Shown here piece after piece: positions 25,974 to 39,439 of a stretch of DNA of 64,000 nt (position 1 is the first letter of the stretch; the number at the start of each line of letters is the position of its first letter). The notes under the pieces were generated by a model that saw nothing but the letters and a program-made list of their open reading frames with translations, was not told where the DNA came from and ran no database searches. This DNA is from Dictyophora rubrovolvata. Lineage: Eukaryota > Basidiomycota > Agaricomycetes > Phallales > Phallaceae. Made by a program: the position numbers and the translations under genes. The DNA lies in the NCBI GenBank assembly GCA_029959195.1, contig CP114120.1, positions 1,674,001-1,738,000 of the forward strand, read 5' to 3'.

Positions 25974-26469
25974 AAGGTTTCTTTTGTTTTTTCTGTAGAC
26001 TAATAATAGCATTGCATATCTACGAGCTTACTGCACATGTACATATCAATTGTCATTGTCAAAGTTATATCAAGCTTGTAACAACGCCAGCAGGAGTCTG
26101 CTTAAACGAGCCTCCGAGCCTATCTGTAGATAAATAACCGAGAAATTACGTTCTAATTTTGTCAGTACTACATCTTTGCCATCTATCATCCCGGAACATG
26201 CATCAATATATATTTCAGTGATTCGAGCGTCAGTCTTGACGTTTTTGTTGGAGCAATAGTACAATGGTCCACAAAGGACATGTCACGATGTCACAATGCA
26301 TCGCCCAAGGCACGCTGCCCGTGAAATTGATCTCAGTGCAGTGCGTTTCCTTACTAGTAGGACCTCCCTGTTTTTTCTGTTTTTCTTTTCGACTTGTCCA
26401 CCAGGCTCATTTTTTGCCCTCAGAAATACATTTATTCAGGCCTTTAAGATACTGTGTTTAGTATAAATT
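25974..26469. other. Intergenic 0.5 kb between the HECT ligase and RAB11
   Basis: 3' sequence of the ligase gene and 5' region of RAB11. No reading frame with family resemblance was found on either strand. Confidence 0.4.
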
Positions 26470-27498
<1,029 letters not shown>

Positions 27499-28401
27499 TT
27501 TCTTGGGGGTATGTCAACATGGGTGTAGGTCAGCTGGAGCTGACAATATGGAATTGTCGATGGAAGGCTAGTGTTATGCGGAGAGTTTTATTACCAGATG
27601 GAGCGGTCTAGCGTAATTGTAGTTATCCGCAGGCTAGGGATAGTTATGATTGTGTTATTTAAGTAATGTTCCCTTTTTGTTCTTTAATATGTATAGCCAT
27701 TGCCATACTATATGTTCCTGTTGGTACTTTTCATCCCTCCCCCTCCATTGTGTATCACTTATCGTTCCTTGATCGTTCCTCTGAAATTTGAACTCACTAT
27801 TTTTGATCTTGGTATTTGCTCATATGTCTTTTCTTGGTTATTTGTTAATGATATTATCTTGGTAAAAAAAAAAACACGCTGCATCCGCTACATCGTTAGG
27901 CTTATCAGCAGGATTAAGCGATTTTTTCCGTGACAGTGCACGCACCACAAGTGCAACGCCTCGTGTAAAATCAGTTCTCTGGCGGCATCGGAGAGACTAT
28001 ATTTATCTCCACTTAGATTCAATAATCAACACGTTCACATATTTAGAAGTCACCATCGGCCGAGAAATATAAAGTTTGCATTTTTTTAAAGTTTCTCGGT
28101 GGATCTCGGCCGACGGGTTTTATGGGAATGATAATGTCATTCAGGTGACAGTATGCGAATGAGAAGCGGAAAAACGTTTCAACCTTAGCATGATAATACT
28201 TTCTATGTAAAGGTTTTCTCCAAGAAAAAAAACAAATTCCAAGAAAAATTTCAAGATAATTTCAAGATATATTCAGCGATACACTCTGGGGAATCTTTGT
28301 TTAGACAAGATAATTGTTATAGGGAAAAGGAGTGGGAATGAACATACCGTTTACAGCAGTGCAGCCGAGACACAGTCTTTCGCCAATTGTTACTCAGACA
28401 A
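27499..28401. other. Intergenic 0.9 kb, 3' regions of RAB11 and DAHP synthase
   Basis: Convergent 3' ends flank this stretch. It has no supported gene. It contains an imperfect inverted repeat at 28053-28115 and a short A-rich tandem array near 28215-28265 in which TTTCAAGATA-like units recur. Confidence 0.4.
28053..28115. repeat. Imperfect inverted repeat
   Basis: Left arm CATCGGCCGAGAAA at about 28053-28066 is complementary to TTTCTCGG at about 28092-28099 and again, in its CGGCCGAG part, to CTCGGCCGA at about 28105-28113. The spacer is about 25 bases and AT-rich. It could fold as a hairpin in RNA or be chance. Confidence 0.45.
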
Positions 28402-30560
28402 TCAGCTTTTCGAGGCTCCTAACTCCGAAAGAAGTATATCCCCGTATTTTGGATTAGCAGCTGACAAATCTTGGCGCAATTCTTTCATGTGGTTCGAAAT
28501 TAAGAAGGCGAGATCTAAGCGTGAACAGGCATGAGTCCACTCGAAGGATGTGAGAAACAAAATAAGAACGAACCCAAGCTTTGCTCGAAATTTAATCGAG
28601 GATCGCAAAAAGACTTTATGCGCAGTCAAAATTTTGATATCTCGGTAAGTATTACTCTACTCACCTGATACCTCAAGCCTAATTCTTCTTCTGTCAGCTC
28701 CATACTCCCCCCTAAACACTCTGTGACACTAAACCCTTCGTCGTTAAGCTCTCCTGTAAATTCAAGACTGACGCCGTTAAGAGCAGAGTTTGTCGTGGCA
28801 TGGATGCGCAAACAAGCTGTCAACTCAGATACGATATCCGAAAATTGACGTGTTTTCAATCCTGAAGATGACACCTGGGTACTGATCTCAATTCAGTAAC
28901 CTAATATCATGCCTTGATTTGTAAATCAGATTTGTTACACACTTTCCGTGCATTGGGTCACATATCCAAGCCACAGGATGCCCAGTTTTTTGAACGGCAA
29001 CGATATGGCCATGTAGATATTTCTCAACCTAAGCACAAGAAGAAAAAAAGTAAGACGCGATTTAACGGTACATCAGCTTATTGGACACGGACTTTTGAAG
29101 CGCCATATCTGGTAATTAAGGTCACTTTGCCCAATTCTTTATCGGGATTGACGACTAAGTCCTTATGAGACGAATAGATTCCAAGATATGACTTTATCAA
29201 CGTACTATCTAATAATTTGGCCAGCTCATCGCACTGCATAGAAGGTCCTACTTTAATTCCGATCGGGTTTCGAATACCTCGGAAATATTCGACATGAGCG
29301 CCGTCCAGTTGACGTGTTCGATCACCTATCCATAAGAAATGTGCTGAGGTATTATAAAATGCTGCAGGAGAGTTTGAAGACAGCGGTCCAGCTCGGGGAA
29401 TAGGGAGCTCCCGAGTGAGTGCCTCCTCGTATCCTAGCATAAGCCCTTCATGACTGGCGAAAAGTTGTAGGAAAAAGTAAAATTGAGTTTCGAAAAGTTC
29501 GGTACATGCCTGGTGTAAAAATCCACTTCGCTTAAAGCTCCATGACTGCCACCTTTTTCATACGAAAGACCATCGGCAGCACCGACGGTCGAAGTAAAGT
29601 CCAAGGCATCTGCCAGGGAGGATGCGATCCGTTCGTATTGCTGACGCAGAGCAGGGGATCGAACGTGGGAAAGGGACCAATCACGAGGATGATGATAATG
29701 AAGAGAGGCGAAGCCAGATGTTAAAAGAGCGCGAATTTGGTTCAGCGTTGTGGTTGAGTAAAAATAAGCACTAAAACAAGGGTAGTTGGAGACTATACTC
29801 AGCCGGGGACAAGATGACAGCACCTGAGTAAACGTTCCGGATTAGGGGTTCGCTCCTCTGGATCCAATCTGTACAGTGGGAGTTTGAGAAACGAAAAGAT
29901 CAATCTGATAACCTTATAACCGTACCCATTTACATTGTCACCACTATATACGATGATATATGAGGATAATATAGGAAGCGTAAAGCAGACTAGCTGACCG
30001 GAAAGAAAAGACTTTCTTGTCCCCGATTATTTCGTATCCACTGCTGCGCGGTTTAGCATATTGGCCGGCGATTCGCCCGATCCTGACTACTTGTAAACGA
30101 GCACCCCAAATTAATATAAGAGAAAATGTAAGGATGAGACCGATTTTGGAACGTATATTATCCTGAGTGCACGCGTCGAAACTCTCGGCGCAGTCTCCGG
30201 CATGAAGAATGAATCCTTTTCTAGCCTGGACAAGACTTAGCTGGTGTCGTAACCGCTCGATTTCGGAAGGAGTGACAAGAGGTGGCAAGTTCTTTATTTT
30301 GGCAAGAACCCTTTATAAGAAGGAGCCAAAGTGAAGTTGATCAAATCAGCACTTCGCAGTAAATCATATGATCTTATATGTCAGCTTGAACTTGCCTTTC
30401 GAGGTGATCGGGATCGGGGTATTGGACATCCTGGATAAACACAAATGGCCGGTGGATAAATCAATATTAAGCATATTAAGCAAAATATGTGGAACAGAAA
30501 TCTGACCTGCGATATTGGTTTTTGTTTCCAGGATGAGGCGGACCAGGCAGGGCGAGACAT
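28402..30560 (-). CDS. Class II (plant-type) DAHP synthase
   Basis: 3-deoxy-D-arabino-heptulosonate-7-phosphate synthase, first step of the shikimate pathway; type II enzymes are found in plants, some bacteria and filamentous fungi. The start MSRPAWSASSWKQKPISQ (30560) leads into YPDPDHLERV, PPLVTPSEIERLRHQL and the metal-binding HAGDCAESF. Later exons have RIGRIAGQYAKPRS, FTSTVGAADGLSY, YNTSAHFLWIGDRTRQLDGA, FRGIRNPIGIKVGPSM, LGKVTLITRYGA, EFTGELNDEGFSVTECLGG and SFCDPRLNFEQSLDLAF, all class II signatures. Roughly nine introns, one beginning with GC (AAAG|GCAAGT, around 30390). Fungi also have class I enzymes; none is visible in this window. Confidence 0.93.
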
Positions 30561-30786
30561 CCGAGTCGGTGTGATGCAGCTGTGACACGGCCTGGTCTAG
30601 TTTTATCCAGAGATAGCCGCCAGATTGCTTCCAGCCGTGATCTCGGGACGGAATGAGGTGACCTAATTACGTCATCAAGTGTCTTTCCAAACAACTTACC
30701 TCCGCCGACGCTGAAATGGTATAAAATGACTTGAAAATGACTTCCGAGCAATTTCTGTGAGTTTCTGTCAGCTTTAATACTCATAA
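30561..30786. promoter_or_regulatory. Bidirectional promoter, DAHP synthase (-) and methyltransferase (+), with a CRE-like site
   Basis: 226 bases separate the two start codons. A TTACGTCATC string lies at about 30667-30676 (minus strand GATGACGTAA), a good match to bZIP factors of the ATF/CREB or Gcn4/Cpc1 class. Amino-acid biosynthetic genes of fungi are commonly under cross-pathway (Gcn4/Cpc1) control, so a role is plausible but not shown. Confidence 0.45.
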
Positions 30787-32262
30787 ATGGACGACCGTGA
30801 TTCATCGACATTCCCCTCAGACGGTGATGGAGGTCCCCCACCTCCGTCGTCTCCCCCGATGTCTCTGGACATGGATTTATCCGTTACAGACACAGATTCT
30901 GCTTATTACCAGACAAGCTCAGCCGCAATGTCTGTCTCAGAAGAAGACAATTATCACCCAATGGTCAGTCCTGCCCCGTCTGTCTATTCAGTCACGGAGT
31001 CAATTCGCCAACAAAGCTACCGACTGGAATATGGCCGAATTGTGAACAACTACTCAGACGTGTATGGTCTTCCGGCAGACGAGGAGGAAACCTACAGGCT
31101 TAGTACGTAACACACTGTTCCTTCTGCTTCTGCTCTTAATTCATTTTATTTTATTTTATTTTATCTTATTTTCGTCGAAATTTCTCAAGATGAACAACAC
31201 GAGTTCTTCACCCACATGTTCGGCCCTTTCCCACCCATTCTGGGTGAAATCCTTATCCCCGACCCCCATGTTCAAAAGGCCGTTATCGATTTTGGTTGTG
31301 GAAGTGGTGCATGGTACGCCCATTCGGTCTTTATTCGGCGTTATTTAATGATAATATATTCTTCCCGTTAGGATATTCGACGTCGCCCGGACATTTCCTC
31401 ATTGCAAGACAGTCGGTGTGGACCTTGTGCCTGTACCAAGTCCTCACCCGCCTAATTTCACTAGTGAAATTGACGATGTTAATCTTGGCCTTCAGCACCA
31501 TTACTCTCAGTATGACGTTGTCCATACTCGCTTTGTGGCTCAAGGTGTGAGCACTCTTTCACTCTCTCGAGTCTGTCTATTTCTCACCAACTGATTCATC
31601 CATTTTTAAAGATACAAAACTATGAAGACTATATTGATCATATGGCCAAGTGTTTGCGTCCTCGCGGTCTTCTCATTCTCTGTGAATTTGACTTCAAGAT
31701 CTATCGGCTTGACAGGGTACCCTATCCCCCATGGGGGCCTCCATATACGCCTCATGGTCAACTCCTTGAAACACCTTTTCTTTGTCATTGGTTCAATGCA
31801 CTCAATAAAGCAATAGTCTCTCGCGGGGGCTCGCTAGCTGCAGAATATATGCATGATTGGGTTAAAAAACATCCTTTCTTTGACGATGCCGAAATCATTC
31901 GCCAGGAGATGTTTTTCCCGTTTGGTCCATACCCAATGAGTCAAGAGTTGGCCGTACTCGGATATGACGCTTCCAAATTGAGCAGAGTCGGGGAAATGGT
32001 AAGGCGGGATGTACATGTGGGCTATGTTTCCTCACCCTCGCATTCTTCCCTTTGACAATAAAATTAATAGAGCTTTTTACGTGGCGGTCGAGTAATGTTA
32101 CTTTCCAATGAAATGTCAGAGGGTGATGTTGATTTATTGGAAACCCCGGCACATACGGAACTAGAGAATATGCGATACCCGGGTCTCGCAAAAGTTATTA
32201 CTATTTATGCCAGGAGAAAGGAGAATGTAGAGAACACATTGGTCCAACAATGGGCGGATTAA
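30787..32262 (+). CDS. Class I SAM-dependent methyltransferase, LaeA/UMTA-like
   Basis: Substrate unknown. The first exon encodes an acidic, Pro/Ser-rich N-terminus and then YRLEYGRIVNNYSDVYGLPA, the usual lead-in of basidiomycete TAM/LaeA-like proteins. Later exons contain FGPFPPILGEILIPDP, the SAM-binding motif I VIDFGCGSGAW, FPHCKTVGVDLVP, YDVVHTRFVAQG (post-motif I region) and CLRPRGLLILCEFD. The C-terminal part holds FFDDAEIIRQEMFFPFGPYP. About four introns; the first contains a short TTTTA repeat (31143-31170). It ends 160 bases from the convergent TAF2 gene. Such proteins are numerous in mushrooms and only rarely have known functions. Confidence 0.85.
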
Positions 32263-32421
32263 ATTTTATTTGGGTCACGTCTCATGAGTTTAATTATTTT
32301 TGCTATCGTAGTGTAATCGTGTTATTTGATAAACAAATTGCTGCAATAAGAATACAGTTGAATTATGCTACAGAGACAGCAAAAACGACAAAGAAAAAAA
32401 AGAGCGGTCTTCCATCTAGTT

Positions 32422-35400
32422 TTACATTAACCGGGTTCTTTTAGGTGGTCCATCCCCACCAGTTGCAGTGCCATTAGCTGCAACATCCTTCTCCTTCCGC
32501 TTCTTTATGTTTGTGGTACTACCTTTCCCTTTGAACAATTCCTTAAATCTCTCAGATAAGGCTATGGCAGCGACCCCAACGAAGCTCTCAGACCCATTGA
32601 AAGTAATGGCATTCTTGACCATCAAATCAATATCAGCTTCCAATGCAGCAACACTGTCATATTTGTCTGTATCCAGCTTTTCTCTTATTAGCCTCAAATC
32701 TCTGGCATCTTTGCGAGGGATAATGTCGAAATAGTGGGGAATTTGCAGTTTGATGGGGTCCACGGCTTCAAGAAAGAAGTAGGCACTAAAACAGATTAGC
32801 TCACTATTGTGCTGCGAAAACGGAAAGTAAACAATAACCAACCATTCTTCTCCACGCAACTTTGTTAATATGACCTGCAACATCTTCTTCTCGCCTGGAT
32901 CAATCTTCTTCTCGATAGGATCAATCTTCTTCTCGACAGGATCAATCTTCTTTTCCATGATCTTGGACCATTCCTTCCTAAAGACTTTCTCAAGTACTTC
33001 TGCGTGTTGGACAGGCTCCGTTCCTGGAGGGTTGAATTGACGACAATTATTGAACACCAGGAACATATCCCTTGCAAACTGCTCCATTGTTGTATACAGA
33101 TGTTTGTCCAACTTCTTCCCCATTGTTTCGAAATCCATAGGTTCCTTGATTTCATCATAGTAACTAGTCCGAGATTTCAATTCAGAGAGGAGGAGCACGT
33201 CAAAGTATAAACATACGTGGGACATCCTAGTAGCTCAGCATCCACGGGCTGGCGAAACAGAAGTGCTTGAGGTAAAACAACGAGTTTCTTCAAAATCTCC
33301 CTACATCTCTTCTCATTGACGTTACTTCCATTACTGGCCGTGTCACTTTGACTCTGCTTTGATGATCCAGCTGTGGAACGGGTAGTTTTCTCTTCTTTAT
33401 CTTTCTCTTTGCCCTTGCCTTTAGCTGGAACGGCTGGGGAACTATGGCCATTAACAGGCTTCTTCACAATAAGCTTGGGAAGGACGGAGGGTTGGGAGGG
33501 AGCTGTCATTGAACCACCCTTGTCTTTATTCTTATCGCGATCGGTTTCTCTCTCCTTTTCTTTTTTGTGGGAACTTTCGCTCTTTTCCCGATCCTTCTTA
33601 GGCGTGTTTGTCCCGCCACCGACGGTCCTTGCCATTCTCTTTTCGAACTTCTGCTCCTCTTCGATGGCTAGAACTTCCTCCAGTAATTCCTTCGCGGCAT
33701 CATCGTCATCAGCCAATGGTTTGGATGGTCGGGATGGTTTGATCGGTTTAGACGGCTTGGGAGGTGGCGGTTTTGAGGCAGACGTCATCGATGAAGCGAC
33801 CTTCGGCTTTATTGCCTTCGGAGGCTTAGAAGCGTTGGAAGAAGCTGAAGAAGATCCATTTGCTGCACCGTTCACGCGTAATTTGATTGTTGGCCGTGAC
33901 TGCGATTGAACTACGGCAGGCGGTGGTGGTGGAGGTGTTTCGGAGATTTCTTGCAGGATCATGGCATCTATATCTTCCTCAATGTTGGACTGAGGAGGCA
34001 ATTCAGATCGACGGGCAGATGTGCGAGCAGGTGCCTGACGCTTAGAGGGATTCGTAGCTGGTGGTGGGGGTGGTGGCATCGGAGCCCTCTGTGTGACTTC
34101 CAAAGTCTTATTGATACGCTCCCATTCTATAGAGCACTTTTTAACTATTGTTCAATGAAGAAAATTTTGAACAGCGTACGTTTGTGAAAGAAATTTTCCA
34201 GCTCTAAAGCTTCATTGTGAGCCCAAGCACCTGCGGCATTGTAGGTTTTCGCATTGTTAATCATTAGTCTGAAGTCCGCTTCGAAGGCAAACCGATTCGA
34301 GTAAAGGCCTCCCTCTAACTTTGCATGTATCGTGCTAAGATCGATAGGGTGCTTGATAATAGTAAAATAGCTATAGTTGAACGTAAGGAAATGCAATTGG
34401 AAATAGAACGAATTCTTACTTGGGAGCACTGTCTCGAACGGGATCAACGGGCTGAGCGAAGATACGAGCGTGTTTATTGGTCAACAGTTTCTTTAGGGCA
34501 CTTTTTGATGCCTTGTAATCATCCATCGACATGCCATTTGCCTGTGCTGGATGCAATGGCTTAGGTTTCTTAACAGGTGAAGCTTTGGATTTAGCTTTAG
34601 GTGCAAACGCCACCTCCTTCTTGGGTGGTTCTGCCTTCGGTTGCGAAGGTAGTGGTGGTGGCGGTGGTCGAACACCAGTGCTTCGCTGGGACGGAGTTGG
34701 GGAAGGTGCTGCCTCTCCCACAGGCAATGCTGGTAATCTGATCTTTCCAGTTGGGACCGTTGCTGCAGGGGTACCCACTTTGGTAGGAACAGATATTTTC
34801 AATCGCTTCTTCAAAGCCGGAACCAAAGGAGCTTCAATAGCTGGAGCTCTAGGTATGTGGATAGTAACTTTCGGAGGAGACTCATCAGCGCCACGGAATA
34901 CAAGTTCAGCAAGCTTTATCAGGCATAATCGAGTGTCGTGATCCGTTTCGTTAGATCTTTTGCATATGATATCAATAACCCTTCAACCTCGAAGAAAACG
35001 AGCTTACAATAAAATTGGCATAATCATTTGTCTCAGGGTATCATTCCTTCCAATGTCTTTATTCTTTCTCAAGGCCTTGACCAATGCATCCGCTTCGCTT
35101 TTCTTTGACTCCTTCACGGTATCGGCAATGTTTCCGTCTTCTTCGATGAGTAAAGGATCATCTTTTGACGGATGCTTGATATCTCCTACGTGAAAAAGAA
35201 TAGCGAGGCTTTCCGTCATACACCTTGCTACATGCCGACGGACAATACGCGACGAATCATGGGCAACGACGGTTAAAAGATAGCTGATAACTCGTGGAGA
35301 ATACCAATCGTTAAGAAGCATTAGGCCATCGAGAGCTGCTATCCTAACTTGTGTTTCATTACCCTCCCTGAGTAATGTAAGCTGCTGCAGACAAGTCGAT

Positions 35401-38400
35401 TAGATAAATACGTACCTTGTGAAACTTAAGTAAAGTTTGGGATCTGGAAAAATTAGTCCGGCTAAAGTGAGGATGAGGTTCCACTAGGACAAAATGATAA
35501 GCGAAAAAAAGATTAGTCAGAATAATTCATGTACCTCAAGAGCTGCCACGGTGACAACATTGTGCTGCGAAGGGACCAATCTATCCATTGTACGATATCG
35601 TACCACTTCTGCTTGAGCGGCCTTCAACAATTCCTGATCTTCTTCATTTTGATCAGACCTTGACTCGGTAGGTAAGAATTCCCCGCGTTCAGGAGCTACA
35701 GTGGATACACAGGCACATGCCAGAGCAGACATCACTGTACAAATATAAAGCGCGTCCGAAAACTATCCTACAGTCAGAATCATTGCGGTGAGAGTCTCTA
35801 GAGCCACTGACCGCATTCGTAGTATTGTCGTTATGGCGTAATTGATCGATTAACATTTGTCGAACGATGGGGGGTGATTTACCATTATTTAGTCGAACTT
35901 GAGATATGGCTGTAATGACCGCCTAAAAAAAGATCCATCAAGTATGTTGAGAATTACAAAATGGCTTTAAATCCCCTAACGTACCTTGCGTACGAAGTAC
36001 TCGGAGAGATCAGAGAAGTCGTTGGGCCGTGGGACGTAAGTTCGAGTAAATAAATCGTGTGTCTTATCAGATGCGTCGTAACAATATCTCGAGAATATCT
36101 TAAATAAGTGAAACAGTCCAAGAAAATCCAGCCGTGGGGTTGCGCACTAAGGGTAAAGCAGTTGGAAATAAGCATCCGGAGTCAATTGTGCGTGGGCTTA
36201 CAGTGACAAGGGCTATAGCAGCCTCAACACGAATACGGTAATAGTAATTCGTAACAAGAACAGTTTTGGTTAACGTGCTCGATACAATGGCGGACGGTTG
36301 TCTTGTAAGCGCGTAAACGGCCTAAGTTTTACAGTACGGTTAATCACCAGAATCAAAAAAGAAAAAGAGTGTAAAACAATATTTAACCTCAAGTTGTGCA
36401 ACCACATCCCGATCACGCGTGAGCTGCGAAACCCACATAAAATCTGGCTGATCGAAATGAAGGAATGATATCCATTCGAAATCAGCGTCCATCCGGATCC
36501 ATTCATATGTAGCTCCAGCCATGACCTGTTCGTCTTCTTCGGTCCAATCTGCCACTTTCCAATTCTCACGTTCAGTCTCCTGCTCCCAGACATCTAACCC
36601 AAATCCCATGTCTATCATACCAATAGCTTCTTTAGCTTCTGTGTCTCCCTGAGCAGCAGCAATCGCGGCTTGTTGACGAGCTATGAATCGTTTTGTATTC
36701 CGCCTAATACGCTTGTACTTGGTATTGAAGGGTACTTCGTACCGTTTGAAGGTCGATCGAATATCCAAAACATGCTCATACGGAGTCCCGTCTGCTTCAT
36801 GAATACGCACAGTCATTGGACCTTCGAACACCTGAACCGGCTTCAATAAGGCAAGTTTAACTGGATCCCCTTCATTCGCACGATGTGCCGGAGATTCTTG
36901 ACGCATCGTGATCTCCACCACCATCTTCTTCCTGTTAAACTGCGCAGTGAACCCGAACCTCGGACATCCACTTCCATAAATCCATTGTTCAGCAAAACTT
37001 CGCGGATCAAACCCACTGACTTTCCGGCACATTCTTAAAAATCCATGTGTAGACAAAGCGTTGTATTGTAGCTCCCCACTGATAGCAGAGAGGAATATTT
37101 TAGGAAGAATCCGCGACAGTCCAAGGGATGTCCCCGATTTGGCAAGTCGCCGATCTAGGATATGCAACACCAAGGGAGCTTTGAGATTAATGAATGGAAG
37201 GACAGCAGAATCAGGCGCTTCAAAAATGCCAGGCTGACATATTGGTGGCATAGTACCAACATCTCTTTCGGCAACGCGTTCCATATCTTTTTTGAGTTTA
37301 AAACGATAATCATTATTTCCCATTAGTCTCCTCAGGAATAATCCTGTTATATAGAGTCCCAGCCCGTTTATCAGCCAGAGATCCGACCAGGCTTTCTGAT
37401 AAATGTTGATTCCGACCCATTGATAAGCGAGACCATGGCTAAGTGTATGCCGCGTTTCGAAAACTTGGTCGATAACATCTTCTCCGTGTAGAATATCAAC
37501 ATGTGCCAAAGAGAGTGTCGCCGTATCGAAGCGCTGAGTTGGAAAGTCTTCCACGAATACGACCTTGTAGGAGCCAAATGGATACGAGCCGAACTCGGTG
37601 GAATAAAAATTCATGGCCATTCGAAGAAATGATGTTGAACAGCTCAGCGATGATTCGTAACCGACAGGACAAAAGACATGCATGGGTGTTTGGGATGTAT
37701 TATCATCTTCGGCTGCAGGAAGCTGGGATACATGGAAAGGTCCGGCGGCGAAGGCAATTTGCTGAGCTGACGTAGCCACGGTTTGAGAGAAGAGGAAAAT
37801 AGTTTTGGAAGAAATATGCGGATGAGCCACCTATAAAGTCTGGTAGTACTGTGTTTAAGTCCTGGTGTAAGAAACAACACGGACCTGTTCGAAGAAGTCG
37901 CCACTACAAACGACAACAACAGGACTTTCCAAGTCACCGGAACCACCTTCTTCGTCATCAATATGTGTCCCTATTGTCCCATCTGAATTTTGCTGCAAAG
38001 CCTTCGGGACGACGAATTCAAAATCCCACGTGCACTTTTCCCAAAGGCTGTCAACGCAAGGAACCCAACAACGAACGCCATTCGGCGTTGTATACATATG
38101 AGGGACACGCTACAAGAGATACTTCAAAATCAAAAATGAAATATTTTTGAATACCCCATACTTGAGGATAGGTCTCGCTCTGAAGTACAAACTGAACTCC
38201 GTCGACAGGCTGTCGCACAGTGTATTCAATGAATACGTGAATAGACTGAAATTCGGGTACGGAAAGTGTTGATGCACGATTTCCTGGTGTCATGGGTTCA
38301 GGTGTGGCGGCTTACACTCAAGAATTAGCGATATTATCACTTGCAGTAGAATCGAATACCTTTCTTACCTTCACTCGCCACATGACTCGCGACGGTTCCA

Positions 38401-38971
38401 CCGGACTAACGAAGATCAGTAAAAGTCCTTGTATCAATAGGGTAACCAAAATACATGTTTAATAGACACTTCCGGCGGAATCGCTATGACCAGTTCTCCC
38501 TCAGCACTTTCAGCTAAGGCAGAATAATATCTCCTCTTTACTTCTGGATATGTATGAAAGTCTGTAGCGTCTGACACGTCCAGGTTGACTGTGGGATCAT
38601 GATGGACGAAATCGGCCGGATAAGACGCGACTGAGACGCTTTCGATATCTGGGTATGTTTCTTCAGCATAACAAGCAGGTGGGACCGGACGAGCGGACAT
38701 ACCACATTGGCGACAATGAAGATTGATTACTCTAAGATCTTTGCTGGTGGGTAGAATCGTTATTTCGGTATATCCCTATGAAGGCAATGAGACAAGATCA
38801 TAAGTCAAGTGCTCGAATCATACGCGAAGACAGCCCGTAAAGTCGACATCCAGCACCACTTTTTGATGACTAGTATATACGCAAACCAATCGTCAGCAAA
38901 GAATAACCAAGAATATGAGCAAATAAGAAGACTTATATAGTAAAACCTCTCCTGATCTGTTCACGTTGCAT
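32422..38971 (-). CDS. TAF2: TFIID subunit TAF2 with three C-terminal bromodomain-like modules
   Basis: General transcription factor subunit with an M1-aminopeptidase-like fold that recognises the initiator region. The N-terminal part has VVLDVDFTGCLRGYTEITIL, LRVINLHCRQCG, PNGVRCWVPCVDSLWEKCTW, SYPFGSYKVVFVEDFPTQRF and LSHGLAYQWVGINIYQKAWS. The zinc-binding HEXXH of true peptidases is replaced by HTLSHGLAYQW, as expected in TAF2. After a HEAT-like region come three bromodomain-like units: KKLLTNKHARIFAQPVDPV with YFTIIKHPIDLSTI and AKTYNAAG; LKKLVVLPQALLFRQPVDAE with IKEPMDFETM and NCRQFNPPG; and YFFLEAVDPIKLQIPHYFDI with NAITFNGSES. A Lys/Pro-rich linker and an EKKIDP repeat lie between. 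The tail is basic. The first exon is unclear: the ATG at 38971 is out of phase with the obvious next exon. Confidence 0.88.
32884..32955 (-). repeat. 21-bp tandem repeat inside the TAF2 coding sequence
   Basis: Three to four copies of a 21-base unit encode EKKIDPV, EKKIDPI and EKKIDPG in series, between the second and third bromodomain-like modules. The unit length is a multiple of three, so copy-number change would keep the frame. It is probably a flexible charged linker. Confidence 0.75.
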
Positions 38972-39439
38972 TACCGCGAGAAAGGGTGAGCCAGTATATC
39001 GACCAGAGTGGCTCACAGATTCTTTCCCAAATACAAGAGCAAACGAATGTTTATTTATTTTCTGACTTGGAGGGACGTATTCGGAACAAGAGCAAGAGCC
39101 AATTCAGAGTACACCTCGCTTTGAAAGTTGTCCTGGTTGATTTGGTCTTGCCGTCGAACCGTCGGAGTTTAAATAGCGGTCCACCGAAACTCTCTTTCTA
39201 CCAGCTTCCATGTAGTCCGAACTCTCGCACAATTTTTGAATAGCGTTTGGTATAATCAAAGACAATTACTCCCTTGTCGTAGTGCTCTGCTCAGCTAGTG
39301 GATTCCGTAGGTACCCTAACCTGCGCCTGTCTTGTTACTTAATTATCTGCAACTCTTGAACAGGTTGGTCGGTCCAATACTCAGAATGCTATTTATTCAA
39401 ATGATATACATATACATATGCGAACAAAAGATATTTGCA
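38972..39439. other. Intergenic 0.47 kb, upstream of TAF2 and 3' of the hydroxyacid oxidase
   Basis: No gene supported. A plus-strand open frame at 38986-39243 shows no family resemblance. The 5' leader of TAF2 probably starts in this stretch. Confidence 0.4.

Noticed and set aside
37300-37600. Active M1 aminopeptidase
   Set aside because: The HEXXH zinc site is absent (HTLSHGLAYQW) and the remaining blocks are TAF2-specific.
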